This document shows positions 27,660-35,427 of a stretch of 64,000 nt of DNA, piece by piece. The number at the start of each line of letters is the position of its first letter. Positions within the stretch are counted from its first letter, which is position 1. Position numbers and translations under genes: made by a program. The notes under the pieces were generated by a model that saw only the letters and a program-made list of their open reading frames with translations, made no database searches and was not told the origin of the DNA. Source of the stretch: an uncultured Granulosicoccaceae bacterium (GTDB lineage: Bacteria; Pseudomonadota; Gammaproteobacteria; Granulosicoccales; Granulosicoccaceae); contig CALGND010000009.1 of the NCBI GenBank assembly GCA_937958675.1, forward strand, positions 1-64,000. The letters are read 5' to 3'.

Positions 27660-28988
27660 TTACTTCCAGGTGTAGTAGCCAGCTTCTTCCATTACTGCTT
27701 TGGTTCGCTCTGCTACGCCGTCCAGTGCTTCCTGAACATCGAGCCCTTCTGTTAACACCTTTGATAACGTTGTACCTAGATCAGCGTTAATTTTGCCCCA
27801 TACTGGGATGATCGGACGCCAATCAGGATCTGCATGCTGCAGAGCCTCACCAAAAGTTTTCATGTGCGGAAACTTCGCGTTGACCTCAGCATCTTCATGG
27901 GTAGAGAACCTAGAAGGATTACCACCGGCTAGCGCTACTAACTTATCCCCCGTCTTTGACGTTAACCACTGCATTAAGAGGAATGCCGCTTCTTTATTTT
28001 CAGCATTTTTTGGGATGCCGATACCAAAGCCACCTGTTTGGCTTCCACGTCGCGTACCCTCAGGATGCAATGCCCAACCAACCTTGCCTACAACCTTGGA
28101 TTTCTTTGGATCATCAATCTGACCAGCTACGACGGTCGTATCCAAAAACATAGCGGTATCACCTGCCAAGAAAGAACCCAAGGCTTCACCAAAACCGAAA
28201 CTCGCCGCACCTTCAGGGCCGCAGTCGATAATCGTTTTCAGAGCATTTGCTGCTTTCACGCCCGCTTCATTGTTAACGATCGGGTTCCAGCTATCATCAA
28301 ATATGCGGCCACCTAGAGGCGCAAGATGAAGTAGAAACGCATGCGCTGCATGGTGTCCAGACGCGGCACGAGAACTTAAGCCCCCCATACCTGGCTCTAG
28401 CTCCTGAACCTTACAAGCAACATCCAATAACTCATCATAATTTTCAGGCACTTTTAAGTTGTGCTTTTCAAAGATATCTTTTCGATAACCCAAAATAGAG
28501 GTTTCAGAACCGTACGGTATCCCAAATAGTGATCCTGTTTTGCCTTGTAAGTAACCTTTATCGCCACCTGCAAAACCGATGTTGTATACATATCCATCAA
28601 TCAAATCATTAGCATCGTAGCTCGGGTCCGATAACTTAGGATTCATAAAGTAACGCGCTAGATTCTCTAACTGATCAGCGTAGACGTAGTCGGCTTTTGA
28701 GAATACGACATAGGCTACGAGATCGTAGTCTCCCTCATCTTGACTTAATTCTAGAGTTTGTCGCTCACGCATTTTTAAGTACGGCAGTTGATCTACCTCT
28801 ACTTCGATACCCGTCGCTTTTGTGAATTCTGGCAGAATTTTCCTTACGGCATCGTAGTGTGGATGTGCAGGGAAATTGACAACTAATGTTGTCCCAGCAT
28901 AGTCATCATAGGGTCCAGCAACAGCATTGCCTACAAGCATCAATGAGGCTGTCGCAATTGCGAGTAACCCCTTATTAAACTTAACCAT
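27660..28988 (-). CDS. Sugar ABC transporter substrate-binding protein
   Basis: A 442-residue periplasmic solute-binding protein of the CUT1 (MalE-like, cluster B) type. It has a signal peptide at residues 1-24 (hydrophobic LLAIATASLMLVGNAVA, cleavage after AVA). The mature protein has the family features VNFPAHPHYDAVRKILPEFTK near the N-terminus, FGIPYGSETSILGYRKDIF near 160 and FLLMQWLTSK near 335. A CTGGAGAAG ribosome site is 5-6 bases before the ATG. It is the second gene of the operon whose promoter carries the GntR/IdnR-type palindrome. The ligand is therefore predicted to be an aldonate or a sugar yielding one, but this is inference from regulation only. Confidence 0.9.
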   Translation of the reverse strand: MVKFNKGLLAIATASLMLVGNAVAGPYDDYAGTTLVVNFPAHPHYDAVRKILPEFTKATGIEVEVDQLPYLKMRERQTLELSQDEGDYDLVAYVVFSKADYVYADQLENLARYFMNPKLSDPSYDANDLIDGYVYNIGFAGGDKGYLQGKTGSLFGIPYGSETSILGYRKDIFEKHNLKVPENYDELLDVACKVQELEPGMGGLSSRAASGHHAAHAFLLHLAPLGGRIFDDSWNPIVNNEAGVKAANALKTIIDCGPEGAASFGFGEALGSFLAGDTAMFLDTTVVAGQIDDPKKSKVVGKVGWALHPEGTRRGSQTGGFGIGIPKNAENKEAAFLLMQWLTSKTGDKLVALAGGNPSRFSTHEDAEVNAKFPHMKTFGEALQHADPDWRPIIPVWGKINADLGTTLSKVLTEGLDVQEALDGVAERTKAVMEEAGYYTWK

Positions 28989-29028
28989 AAACTTCTCCAG
29001 GTGTTATAACGAATGAAACGAACATCGA

Positions 29029-30120
29029 CTAGCCGATGGCTAATTCGGTGCTCTTGCTAAAAATATGTATTGCATCTAAGTTGACTCGAAAACGAAGCGT
29101 TTGCCCAAGTGCAATGGGGGTTTCCGATTTCAACTCAACCATCAGTTTTTGGCCGTTACAGTCTCCAATTAAAACGGATTGCGCGCCTATGTATTCGGAC
29201 AAAACCACATTAATATCTATCGCGCTCTCTGCTGGTGCATCTGAATCGAAATAAAGATCGGAGGGCCTTATACCTAACACTATTTCCTTGGAGTCAGCGA
29301 ACGATAATCGTTTTTCAGTTGTGTGATCACAGAGCAATCGAAATCCGTTTCCCTCAAGATAATGTTGGTCACCAGACTGAGTAATGGTCGTGTCCAAAAA
29401 ATTCATTGGTGGTGTGCCTAAGAACCCTGCAACAAATTTATTCGCTGGCTTCTTAAAAAGCTCTTCTGGTGTGCCTTGTTGCTGAATATGACCACTGTGC
29501 ATAACCACAATCTTGTCTGCCAATGTCATGGCTTCAATTTGATCATGAGTGACGTAAATCATATTTTTTTGCACTCGCTGACGTAGCATCGCTAACTCAG
29601 CACGCATCTGGGTACGCAGTTTTGCATCAAGGTTTGATAGTGGCTCATCAAAGAGAAAAGTTGAACTGTTCCGAGTTAGCGCTCTCCCCATGGCTACGCG
29701 TTGACGTTGACCACCAGAGAGTTCTGCAGGTTTTCTGTGTAGGTAATCTGTCAGCCCGAGCATTTCAGAGACTTCTTGAATTTTGTCTTCGATTTCCTTC
29801 TTTGGACGTTTTTGTAGTCGCAACGCGAACGACATGTTTTTAGCAACATCCATATGGGGATATAACGCATAGTCTTGAAAGACCATGGCAAGATCACGCT
29901 CTTTAGGCTCAAGCCTACTGACGGCACGATCATCGATAAATATTTCACCACTGGATACAGACTCCAATCCCGCTATCATGCGCAAAGTTGTAGATTTTCC
30001 ACAGCCTGAGGGACCGACCAGAACAGTAAATTCTGCATCTTCCATCTCAAGGTTAATGCTGTGAAGAACTTCTAAACTGCCGTAGCGCTTTGTTAGATTT
30101 TCTAACTTAATTTTCGGCAT
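29029..30120 (-). CDS. Carbohydrate ABC transporter ATP-binding protein (UgpC/MsmK-type)
   Basis: A 363-residue ATPase for a CUT1 importer. Walker A GPSGCGKST is at 36-44, the Q-loop MVFQDYALYPHM near 80, the signature LSGGQRQRVAMGRAL near 134 and Walker B TFLFDEPLSNLDAKL near 155. The C-terminal OB/TOBE part (about 240-363) is typical of MalK/UgpC, which can serve several importers. It is the first gene of the importer operon, 50 bases downstream of a perfect ATGTTACCGGTAACAT operator. Its order (ATPase, binding protein, permeases) differs from the GlcNAc importer elsewhere in the window, whose ATPase gene comes last. Confidence 0.92.
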   Translation of the reverse strand: MPKIKLENLTKRYGSLEVLHSINLEMEDAEFTVLVGPSGCGKSTTLRMIAGLESVSSGEIFIDDRAVSRLEPKERDLAMVFQDYALYPHMDVAKNMSFALRLQKRPKKEIEDKIQEVSEMLGLTDYLHRKPAELSGGQRQRVAMGRALTRNSSTFLFDEPLSNLDAKLRTQMRAELAMLRQRVQKNMIYVTHDQIEAMTLADKIVVMHSGHIQQQGTPEELFKKPANKFVAGFLGTPPMNFLDTTITQSGDQHYLEGNGFRLLCDHTTEKRLSFADSKEIVLGIRPSDLYFDSDAPAESAIDINVVLSEYIGAQSVLIGDCNGQKLMVELKSETPIALGQTLRFRVNLDAIHIFSKSTELAIG

Positions 30121-30169
30121 TACGTATCATCATCGGTTTGAAAAATAGGTTTTAACTCGTTTTAAGCTC

Positions 30170-30191
30170 AAAATGTTACCGGTAACATTTT
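30170..30191. promoter_or_regulatory. GntR/IdnR-type operator (perfect palindrome)
   Basis: A perfect 22-bp palindrome whose core, ATGTTACCGGTAACAT (30173-30188), matches the known gluconate/idonate repressor element ATGTTA-N4-TAACAT. It lies immediately downstream of the predicted -10 box of the ABC operon, the classic place for repression. Confidence 0.8.
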
Positions 30192-30199
30192 GCCTGTAT

Positions 30200-30227
30200 A
30201 TAATACATCAATTCAGAGATCGAGCAA
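30200..30227 (-). promoter_or_regulatory. Sigma-70-like promoter for the sugar-acid ABC operon
   Basis: On the minus strand, TTGCTC (30227-30222) and TATTAT (30205-30200) are separated by 16 bases. The predicted start point at about 30193 places the 22-bp palindrome at +2 to +23. Confidence 0.5.
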
Positions 30228-30500
30228 GTAGTAATTTCAAATTCTTATGAGGTTAATCATGCGCATTTAGGCATAAATAGCGTGATTTACAGGGTATTAG
30301 TGCAATAATGATACGGCCAACATATCAGCCTTAACACCTTTTATGATCGCTCATTAACTGCCAGTGCACAGGCAACGCAGCGTACACCAAACTCAAATCG
30401 CCTCCGTGCATTTATAAAGTATGGCATCACAATTAATTTAATCGATAAGCCCGATTGCCTGGCCTACCCCACCAAGCACACTTCATTCAGCACGCAGGCC

Positions 30501-31001
30501 TTATTCACTCCGGCCTTGAATTTCTTCAATGATAGAGGCCGTGATCTCTTCAGGTGTTTTGCTTATATCCACTGTAATCACATTTTCATCTTCGAGTGGA
30601 CGCTCAAGCGTACTGAACTGACTATTGAGTAATTCGGTGGGCATAAAATGCCCTTCACGAGCGCCCATACGTTCGGCCAGTAATTGTTTCGAGCCAGATA
30701 AAAAAATAAAGGTAACCGCTTCGCCTGCAGCATCCCGTATAAAATCACGGTAGCTTTTTTTCAACGCGGAGCAACCAACAAGGGCGGTGCCATCGATAGA
30801 CGTCAATTTTGCCACCACAACCTCAAGCCATGGCCAACGGTCTTGATCGCTTAGGGGTTGACCACTACTCATCTTGGCGATGTTACTTGATGGATGATAA
30901 TCATCGCCATCAATGTATGTACCCCCAATTGCCTCTGCCACCAAAGTACCGATCAAGGTTTTTCCTGACCCAGCAACACCCATAACAACATATAAACGCA
31001 T
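30501..31001 (-). CDS. gntK: Gluconokinase
   Basis: Phosphorylates D-gluconate to 6-phosphogluconate with ATP. 166 residues, the usual length of GntK/IdnK. The N-terminal P-loop VMGVAGSGKTLIG is followed by the gluconate-binding IDGDDYHPSSNIAKM and DQDRWPWL motifs. CSALKKSYRDFIRD is near residue 75, and GHFMPTELLNSQFSTLE is a characteristic of the family near 120. The ATG at 31001 is used because homology starts there; the open frame extends 31 codons further up inside idnO. It starts 4 bases after the idnO stop, so the two are one transcript, and it completes the idonate route. Confidence 0.93.
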   Translation of the reverse strand: MRLYVVMGVAGSGKTLIGTLVAEAIGGTYIDGDDYHPSSNIAKMSSGQPLSDQDRWPWLEVVVAKLTSIDGTALVGCSALKKSYRDFIRDAAGEAVTFIFLSGSKQLLAERMGAREGHFMPTELLNSQFSTLERPLEDENVITVDISKTPEEITASIIEEIQGRSE

Positions 31002-31005
31002 TATC

Positions 31006-31791
31006 TTACAGCGATGCAGTAATGCCACCATCGACGTAAAGCGTATGGCCATTGACAAAGCTTGAAGCATCTGATGACAAGAATATACACGCACCTACGA
31101 GCTCATCTACATTGCCCCATCGACCCGCAGGGGTGCGTTTTTCTAGCCATGCAGAAAATTCGGGGTCGGCAACCAAGGCGGCATTAAGAGGGGTATCAAA
31201 ATAGCCAGGGGCAATTGCATTACATTGCAGTCCGTACTTTGCCCAGTCTGTTGCCATACCTTTAGTTAGGTTAGCAACCGCGCCTTTTGTTGCAGTATAA
31301 GGCGCGATGCCCGGTCGGGCCAGAGCGCTTTGGACAGACGCAATATTGATAATCTTACCGCTCTTTCGCTTAATCATATGATTTGCGACTACTTGGCCAA
31401 CGGCAAATACGGAGTAGACATTGGTTTTAAGCAGCAGCTCAAATTTATCAGCGGGGAAATTTTCTAATTCGGTTCGATGTTGCATTCCAGCATTGTTGAC
31501 CAAAATATCGATCTTGCCCTGCGTTGCTTCAAAATCATCGACAGCGACTTTGGCTGCCTCAAGATCGGTTACGTCGAACAATAGCTCATGCACAACAGCA
31601 CCGGCCGAGCGAAGCTCTGTAGCGGCATTGCTGAGCTTTTTGCTATCACGACCATTAAGCACAATTTCAGCACCAGCCTGAGACAAGCCAAGCGCTAAGG
31701 CATAACCAATGCCTTGTGATGATCCTGTCACTAGTGCAGTTTTTCCAGATAGTTTGAATAATTCAGTGCCGGTCGCCACAGTTTTCCCCAT
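31006..31791 (-). CDS. idnO: Gluconate 5-dehydrogenase (5-ketogluconate reductase), SDR
   Basis: A 261-residue short-chain dehydrogenase that interconverts 5-keto-D-gluconate and D-gluconate. Visible are TGSSQGIGYALALGLSQAGA at the NAD(P) site, NNAGMQHRTELENFP near 95, a typical IdnO/Gno substrate-loop sequence, Ser in NIASVQSALARPGI and YTATKGAVANLTKGM with the catalytic Tyr and Lys. The flanking gntK and idnD strongly support the IdnO role. It has its own upstream palindromic operator, 40 bases before the ATG. Confidence 0.88.
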   Translation of the reverse strand: MGKTVATGTELFKLSGKTALVTGSSQGIGYALALGLSQAGAEIVLNGRDSKKLSNAATELRSAGAVVHELLFDVTDLEAAKVAVDDFEATQGKIDILVNNAGMQHRTELENFPADKFELLLKTNVYSVFAVGQVVANHMIKRKSGKIINIASVQSALARPGIAPYTATKGAVANLTKGMATDWAKYGLQCNAIAPGYFDTPLNAALVADPEFSAWLEKRTPAGRWGNVDELVGACIFLSSDASSFVNGHTLYVDGGITASL

Positions 31792-31830
31792 TTCGTATTT
31801 GATGTTTCAACAAGTATCGCTCAAATAATT

Positions 31831-31846
31831 ATGTTACCGGTAACAT
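31831..31846. promoter_or_regulatory. GntR/IdnR-type operator between idnO and idnD
   Basis: A second perfect copy of ATGTTACCGGTAACAT, in the divergent 194-base region between idnO and idnD. A candidate minus-strand promoter (TTGACC at 31888-31883, TACAAT at 31863-31858, spacer a long 19) would place it at about +5 to +20 of the idnO-gntK transcript. It could also influence idnD from about 140 bases upstream. Confidence 0.75.
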
Positions 31847-31985
31847 TAATCAATGTTATTGTATCTATCTCCGATAAACGCAGGTCAACCTTAACTATTT
31901 GCGCAGATTTCACACTGCGTCCAGTAAAATCTAGCAATCTAACCATTTTTCATCCTAGTTTAATAAAAACTAATAAATAAACACT

Positions 31986-33020
31986 ATGCGAACAATTGTT
32001 ATTCACAGCGCCCACGACCTTCGTATCGAAGAAGCTGAAGTGCCGGATCTTAGCGCCGGCCAAGTGCAGATTACAATGGCCGCCGGCGGCATTTGCGGCT
32101 CTGACTTGCACTATTACAACCATGGTGGCATTGGCGACAGCATCCGCCTCAAACAGCCGATGATTCTTGGCCATGAGGTGTCTGGTTATGTCAGTGCGAT
32201 CGCTCAGGACGTAGATAGCCTCGCGATCGGTGATCTTGTTGCAGTCTCCCCATCACGCCCATGCAGTCATTGTCAGTTTTGTCATCAGGGCCAGCACAAT
32301 CATTGCGAAAACATGCGCTTTTACGGTTCTGCTATGCCTTTCCCGCATATACAAGGCGCATTTCGGGAAGTGCTGGTAGCCGACGAAACACAATGCATAA
32401 AAGCCGATGGCTTGACACCTGGTGAAGCAGCGATGGCTGAGCCTCTGTCGGTTTGTTTACATGCCGTGCGCCGTGCTGGTGAAATGGTTGGTAAACGTGT
32501 GCTCATAACTGGCAGCGGCCCTATTGGCACCTTGTCATTAATTGCCGCGCGCGCCGCTGGAGCAACCGAGATTGTTGTCACGGATCTAGTTGATGCCGCA
32601 CTAGAATATGCCCAAAAAGTTGGCGCCGATAATACGATCAATATCGGTAAAGTCCCGGATGGCTTAAAGCAGTACCAAGCAGGCAAAGGCTATTTTGATG
32701 TGTTGTTTGAATGCTCAGGAGCAGCACCCGCACTGGCAGCCGGTATTGCAGCAACTAGGCCACGAGGTGTGGTGATGCAGCTTGGTCTAGGTGGCGATAT
32801 GATGGTGCCCGTACAAGCGCTTACCGCAAAGGAGCTTGATTTACGTGGTTCATTTCGCTTTCATGAGGAGTTCGCAATTGCGGTGCAGATGATGCAACTT
32901 GGACAGATTGATGTGAAGCCATTAATCTCGCATACCTTTTCGCTTGAACAGGCCACCGAAGCGTTTAAAGTTGCTGGGGATCGAAACAAAGCAATGAAGG
33001 CGCAAATCCGGTTTAACTGA
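31986..33020 (+). CDS. idnD: L-idonate 5-dehydrogenase (zinc MDR)
   Basis: Oxidises L-idonate to 5-keto-D-gluconate with NAD(P). A 344-residue medium-chain zinc alcohol dehydrogenase. The catalytic zinc ligands lie in GGICGSDLHYYNHGGIGDS and LGHEVSGYV. The structural zinc cysteines are in SPSRPCSHCQFCHQGQHNHC, and the Rossmann motif ITGSGPIGTLSL is near residue 173. The YYNHGGIGD segment is characteristic of IdnD. It is divergent from idnO-gntK. Together the three enzymes convert L-idonate to 6-phosphogluconate for the Entner-Doudoroff or pentose phosphate pathway. Confidence 0.9.
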   Translation: MRTIVIHSAHDLRIEEAEVPDLSAGQVQITMAAGGICGSDLHYYNHGGIGDSIRLKQPMILGHEVSGYVSAIAQDVDSLAIGDLVAVSPSRPCSHCQFCHQGQHNHCENMRFYGSAMPFPHIQGAFREVLVADETQCIKADGLTPGEAAMAEPLSVCLHAVRRAGEMVGKRVLITGSGPIGTLSLIAARAAGATEIVVTDLVDAALEYAQKVGADNTINIGKVPDGLKQYQAGKGYFDVLFECSGAAPALAAGIAATRPRGVVMQLGLGGDMMVPVQALTAKELDLRGSFRFHEEFAIAVQMMQLGQIDVKPLISHTFSLEQATEAFKVAGDRNKAMKAQIRFN

Positions 33021-33046
33021 TGTTAATTGAATAGCCTGGCTCTGTT

Positions 33047-34024
33047 TTAGTCACGCTCAGCTTCAGACGCTGCCATTCTATCTTCGTTATAACGCGTACC
33101 CACAACGGTATCATGGTTTATTAATTGATCTAGTTGAGCCAGTGTACTGGCATCGAGTTTGATCTCAGAAGCACCTGCGTTTTCGATCATATATTCCATA
33201 TGTTTGGTGCCAGGGATAGGCAGCATGTTGTCGCCTTGGTTAAGCAACCAAGCTAACGCTAGTTGAGCCATTGAACAGTTGTTTTGAGCGGCGATTTCAG
33301 CAAAGGGCTCTAACAGCTTAATATTCTCTGCAAAGGCCTCAGGTTCAAACCTTGGACGCGCGATGGTACAACGCAAATCATTATTGGTTAATTGAGTCAC
33401 ATCAGCAGCCTTACCAGTAAAAAAACCTCGTCCCAATGGTGAGAAAGGCACAAATGCTATATCGTGGGCATTACAGGTTTCAAGAATGCCTCGCTCAGGT
33501 GTGCGAGACCATAAAGAATACTCTGACTGCACCGCAGCAATTTTATGCACCGCGACTGCGCGCTTTAGCGTGTCAGTGCAAATCTCTGACAACCCGATCT
33601 CTCGAACCTTACCCTCAGCAACCAGTTGTGCCATTGTGCCAACGCTCTCCTCAACAGGTACTTTAGGGTCTGCGCGATGCAAATAATACAAATCGATAAC
33701 ATCTGTTTTTAGTTGGCTTAGGCTCTGATTACATTGTTTAACGATTGTTTCAGGGCGGCCATCAATACCAGCATTAGACAATCCACACTTAGTAGCCAAT
33801 ACAAACTGCTGGCGTTTGTCAGATAAATACTTGCCTACAAGCTTTTCATTGTGACCATCGCCATACATATGTGCTGTATCGAAAAATGTATAGCCGACAT
33901 CCAGTGCGTGATGAAGCAATTCGCTAGATTCTTTTTCGTCTGCCGCACCATAGCCCATCGACATATTCATCACGCCCAAACCTACAGCAGAACATTCCAA
34001 CGACCCAATTTTACGGCTATGCAT
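33047..34024 (-). CDS. Aldo/keto reductase
   Basis: A 325-residue NADPH-dependent TIM-barrel oxidoreductase of the AKR superfamily. The catalytic tetrad is visible as Asp in YTFFDTAHMYGDGHNE with Tyr four residues later, Lys in VLATKCGLS and His in DLYYLHRADPKVPVEES. PIPGTKHMEYMIENAGA near the C-terminus is the cofactor phosphate region. An AAGGA site is ahead of the ATG. Members reduce a broad range of aldehydes and keto sugars. It is convergent with idnD and 26 bases away, so a role in the sugar-acid locus is possible but not shown. Confidence 0.88.
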   Translation of the reverse strand: MHSRKIGSLECSAVGLGVMNMSMGYGAADEKESSELLHHALDVGYTFFDTAHMYGDGHNEKLVGKYLSDKRQQFVLATKCGLSNAGIDGRPETIVKQCNQSLSQLKTDVIDLYYLHRADPKVPVEESVGTMAQLVAEGKVREIGLSEICTDTLKRAVAVHKIAAVQSEYSLWSRTPERGILETCNAHDIAFVPFSPLGRGFFTGKAADVTQLTNNDLRCTIARPRFEPEAFAENIKLLEPFAEIAAQNNCSMAQLALAWLLNQGDNMLPIPGTKHMEYMIENAGASEIKLDASTLAQLDQLINHDTVVGTRYNEDRMAASEAERD

Positions 34025-34075
34025 GTTTTAGTTCCTTTTTATATTTCGTTTTATTTATATCGTTGATGATCTTGC

Positions 34076-35413
34076 TTAGTTGGATGGCTCGATTGTAGAG
34101 GTCGAAAGCCAATACAAAATTGCAACTGCAATCCAATACATCACTGCAACATAGGGCCAGTTACGCTTGGCTCCCTGCCATGAGGATAAACCATAACGCC
34201 CTTGTATCACTAAGTTTGTGCCAGATAACGGGCTACTGCAAGTACCCAAAGCCCATGTAAACAAATATACCATTGCCAATAAGTTGATTGGTGGTGACAA
34301 AGGCAGCAACAATGGCGTTAATACTGCAATTTGTATTACCGGATGAACCCCTATCACTGACACAATAATCATTGCTGCGAGCAGTATCGCAGCTTCCCTT
34401 ACACCGAAATTTTGCACTGGCAGTGTGATGTCGACACTATTGAGATAATGGGATAAACCAGATGCCAGTACGCCAGCTGCCATAAATAATAATAGCTCGT
34501 TTTGTGATTTACAAAACTCTGTATCAATATGCTGACGAAACCGGCTAATGGTAGCGCTCATCCCTTTTCTAAGCCACAGATATACCAACGGTAAAATAAT
34601 AGAAGAGGCCGTTATTAGCACCAGTATCGATATTGTCGGAAACTGCCAATAGCCAAACATCACCATCAGCGAGAGCACCACAGGTGCCGCCAAACTTTTC
34701 AGACCCAATGGGTATCCTTGAAACGATTCGACCTTAGCCGCATGACGAGTCACGCCTGCACAATACACCACAAGTAATGAAAGCAAGGTAAAGGGCAAAC
34801 CATGCAACATCAACGTTGGTAAATGAGCTGTTTCTGTGTAAAGCAATACCACAGCCATTCCCCCAAAAAAAGGTGACCATGCAGAGCAAGCGCAAAATGA
34901 ACGTGCAATACCAGAATAAGTAAAGAGGTCGAGTTTTTTAGCGGCCGTTAGACGATCCGTGATGAGTATCGGCCCGGAGATATTGATGATCGAACCAAAC
35001 AATGTCACTGCGATTAAGGTTTTTGCATATGCCCACTTACCCACCGGCAAGCGGCTTTGCGGATCGATAAGATCGAGCATGACCAAGCGTAATAGACCGA
35101 CCGCAACGACCATGGATAACAGTACCGTATTGCGCGACAGCGAATCCAGCCAGCTAATTGACTCACCATTTTGACCCGCTAGAATCATCAGCAACGCGCC
35201 AACGCAAAAAAGCACCAGTGCTTGCGCCAATAACAGTTTCCGCACATCAGGTAGCAGCAGTAGTACTGCCACACCGGCCACAACGCCAGACAATGCACCC
35301 ACAAATGAGAAGCTATCAGCTGGGAGTACGGCGTTCAGTAAGCTCAGTAGGATCATCGCCCACAAAAGCCAACCAGCGATCACTCGCCTAGCTTGAGTAA
35401 TTTGCTCAGACAC
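34076..35413 (-). CDS. Predicted ion-transporter-superfamily permease
   Basis: A very hydrophobic 445-residue protein with about 11-12 membrane segments. Two re-entrant-loop-like motifs face each other in the two halves: SFCACSAWSPFFGGMAVVL near residue 175 and GTCSSPLSGTNLVIQGRYG near 400. This internal duplication, with Ser/Gly/Pro/Asn in the loops, is typical of the IT superfamily (SLC13, CitMHS, ArsB/NhaD-like carriers). The substrate cannot be named. The start is taken as GTG at 35413 without a clear ribosome site. It lies 14 bases downstream of the exported S9 peptidase, so the two may form an operon for uptake of a peptide-derived product. Confidence 0.65.
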   Translation of the reverse strand: MSEQITQARRVIAGWLLWAMILLSLLNAVLPADSFSFVGALSGVVAGVAVLLLLPDVRKLLLAQALVLFCVGALLMILAGQNGESISWLDSLSRNTVLLSMVVAVGLLRLVMLDLIDPQSRLPVGKWAYAKTLIAVTLFGSIINISGPILITDRLTAAKKLDLFTYSGIARSFCACSAWSPFFGGMAVVLLYTETAHLPTLMLHGLPFTLLSLLVVYCAGVTRHAAKVESFQGYPLGLKSLAAPVVLSLMVMFGYWQFPTISILVLITASSIILPLVYLWLRKGMSATISRFRQHIDTEFCKSQNELLLFMAAGVLASGLSHYLNSVDITLPVQNFGVREAAILLAAMIIVSVIGVHPVIQIAVLTPLLLPLSPPINLLAMVYLFTWALGTCSSPLSGTNLVIQGRYGLSSWQGAKRNWPYVAVMYWIAVAILYWLSTSTIEPSN

Positions 35414-35427
35414 GTGCGTTCAGATCG

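Larger units (their letters stand above)
30121..30500. other. Intergenic control region between gntK and the ABC operon
   Basis: 380 bases without a gene. The right-hand part is the 3' flank of gntK, with no clear terminator. The left-hand part (30170-30227) is the promoter and operator of the importer operon, described separately. Nothing else is recognisable between about 30230 and 30480. Confidence 0.7.
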
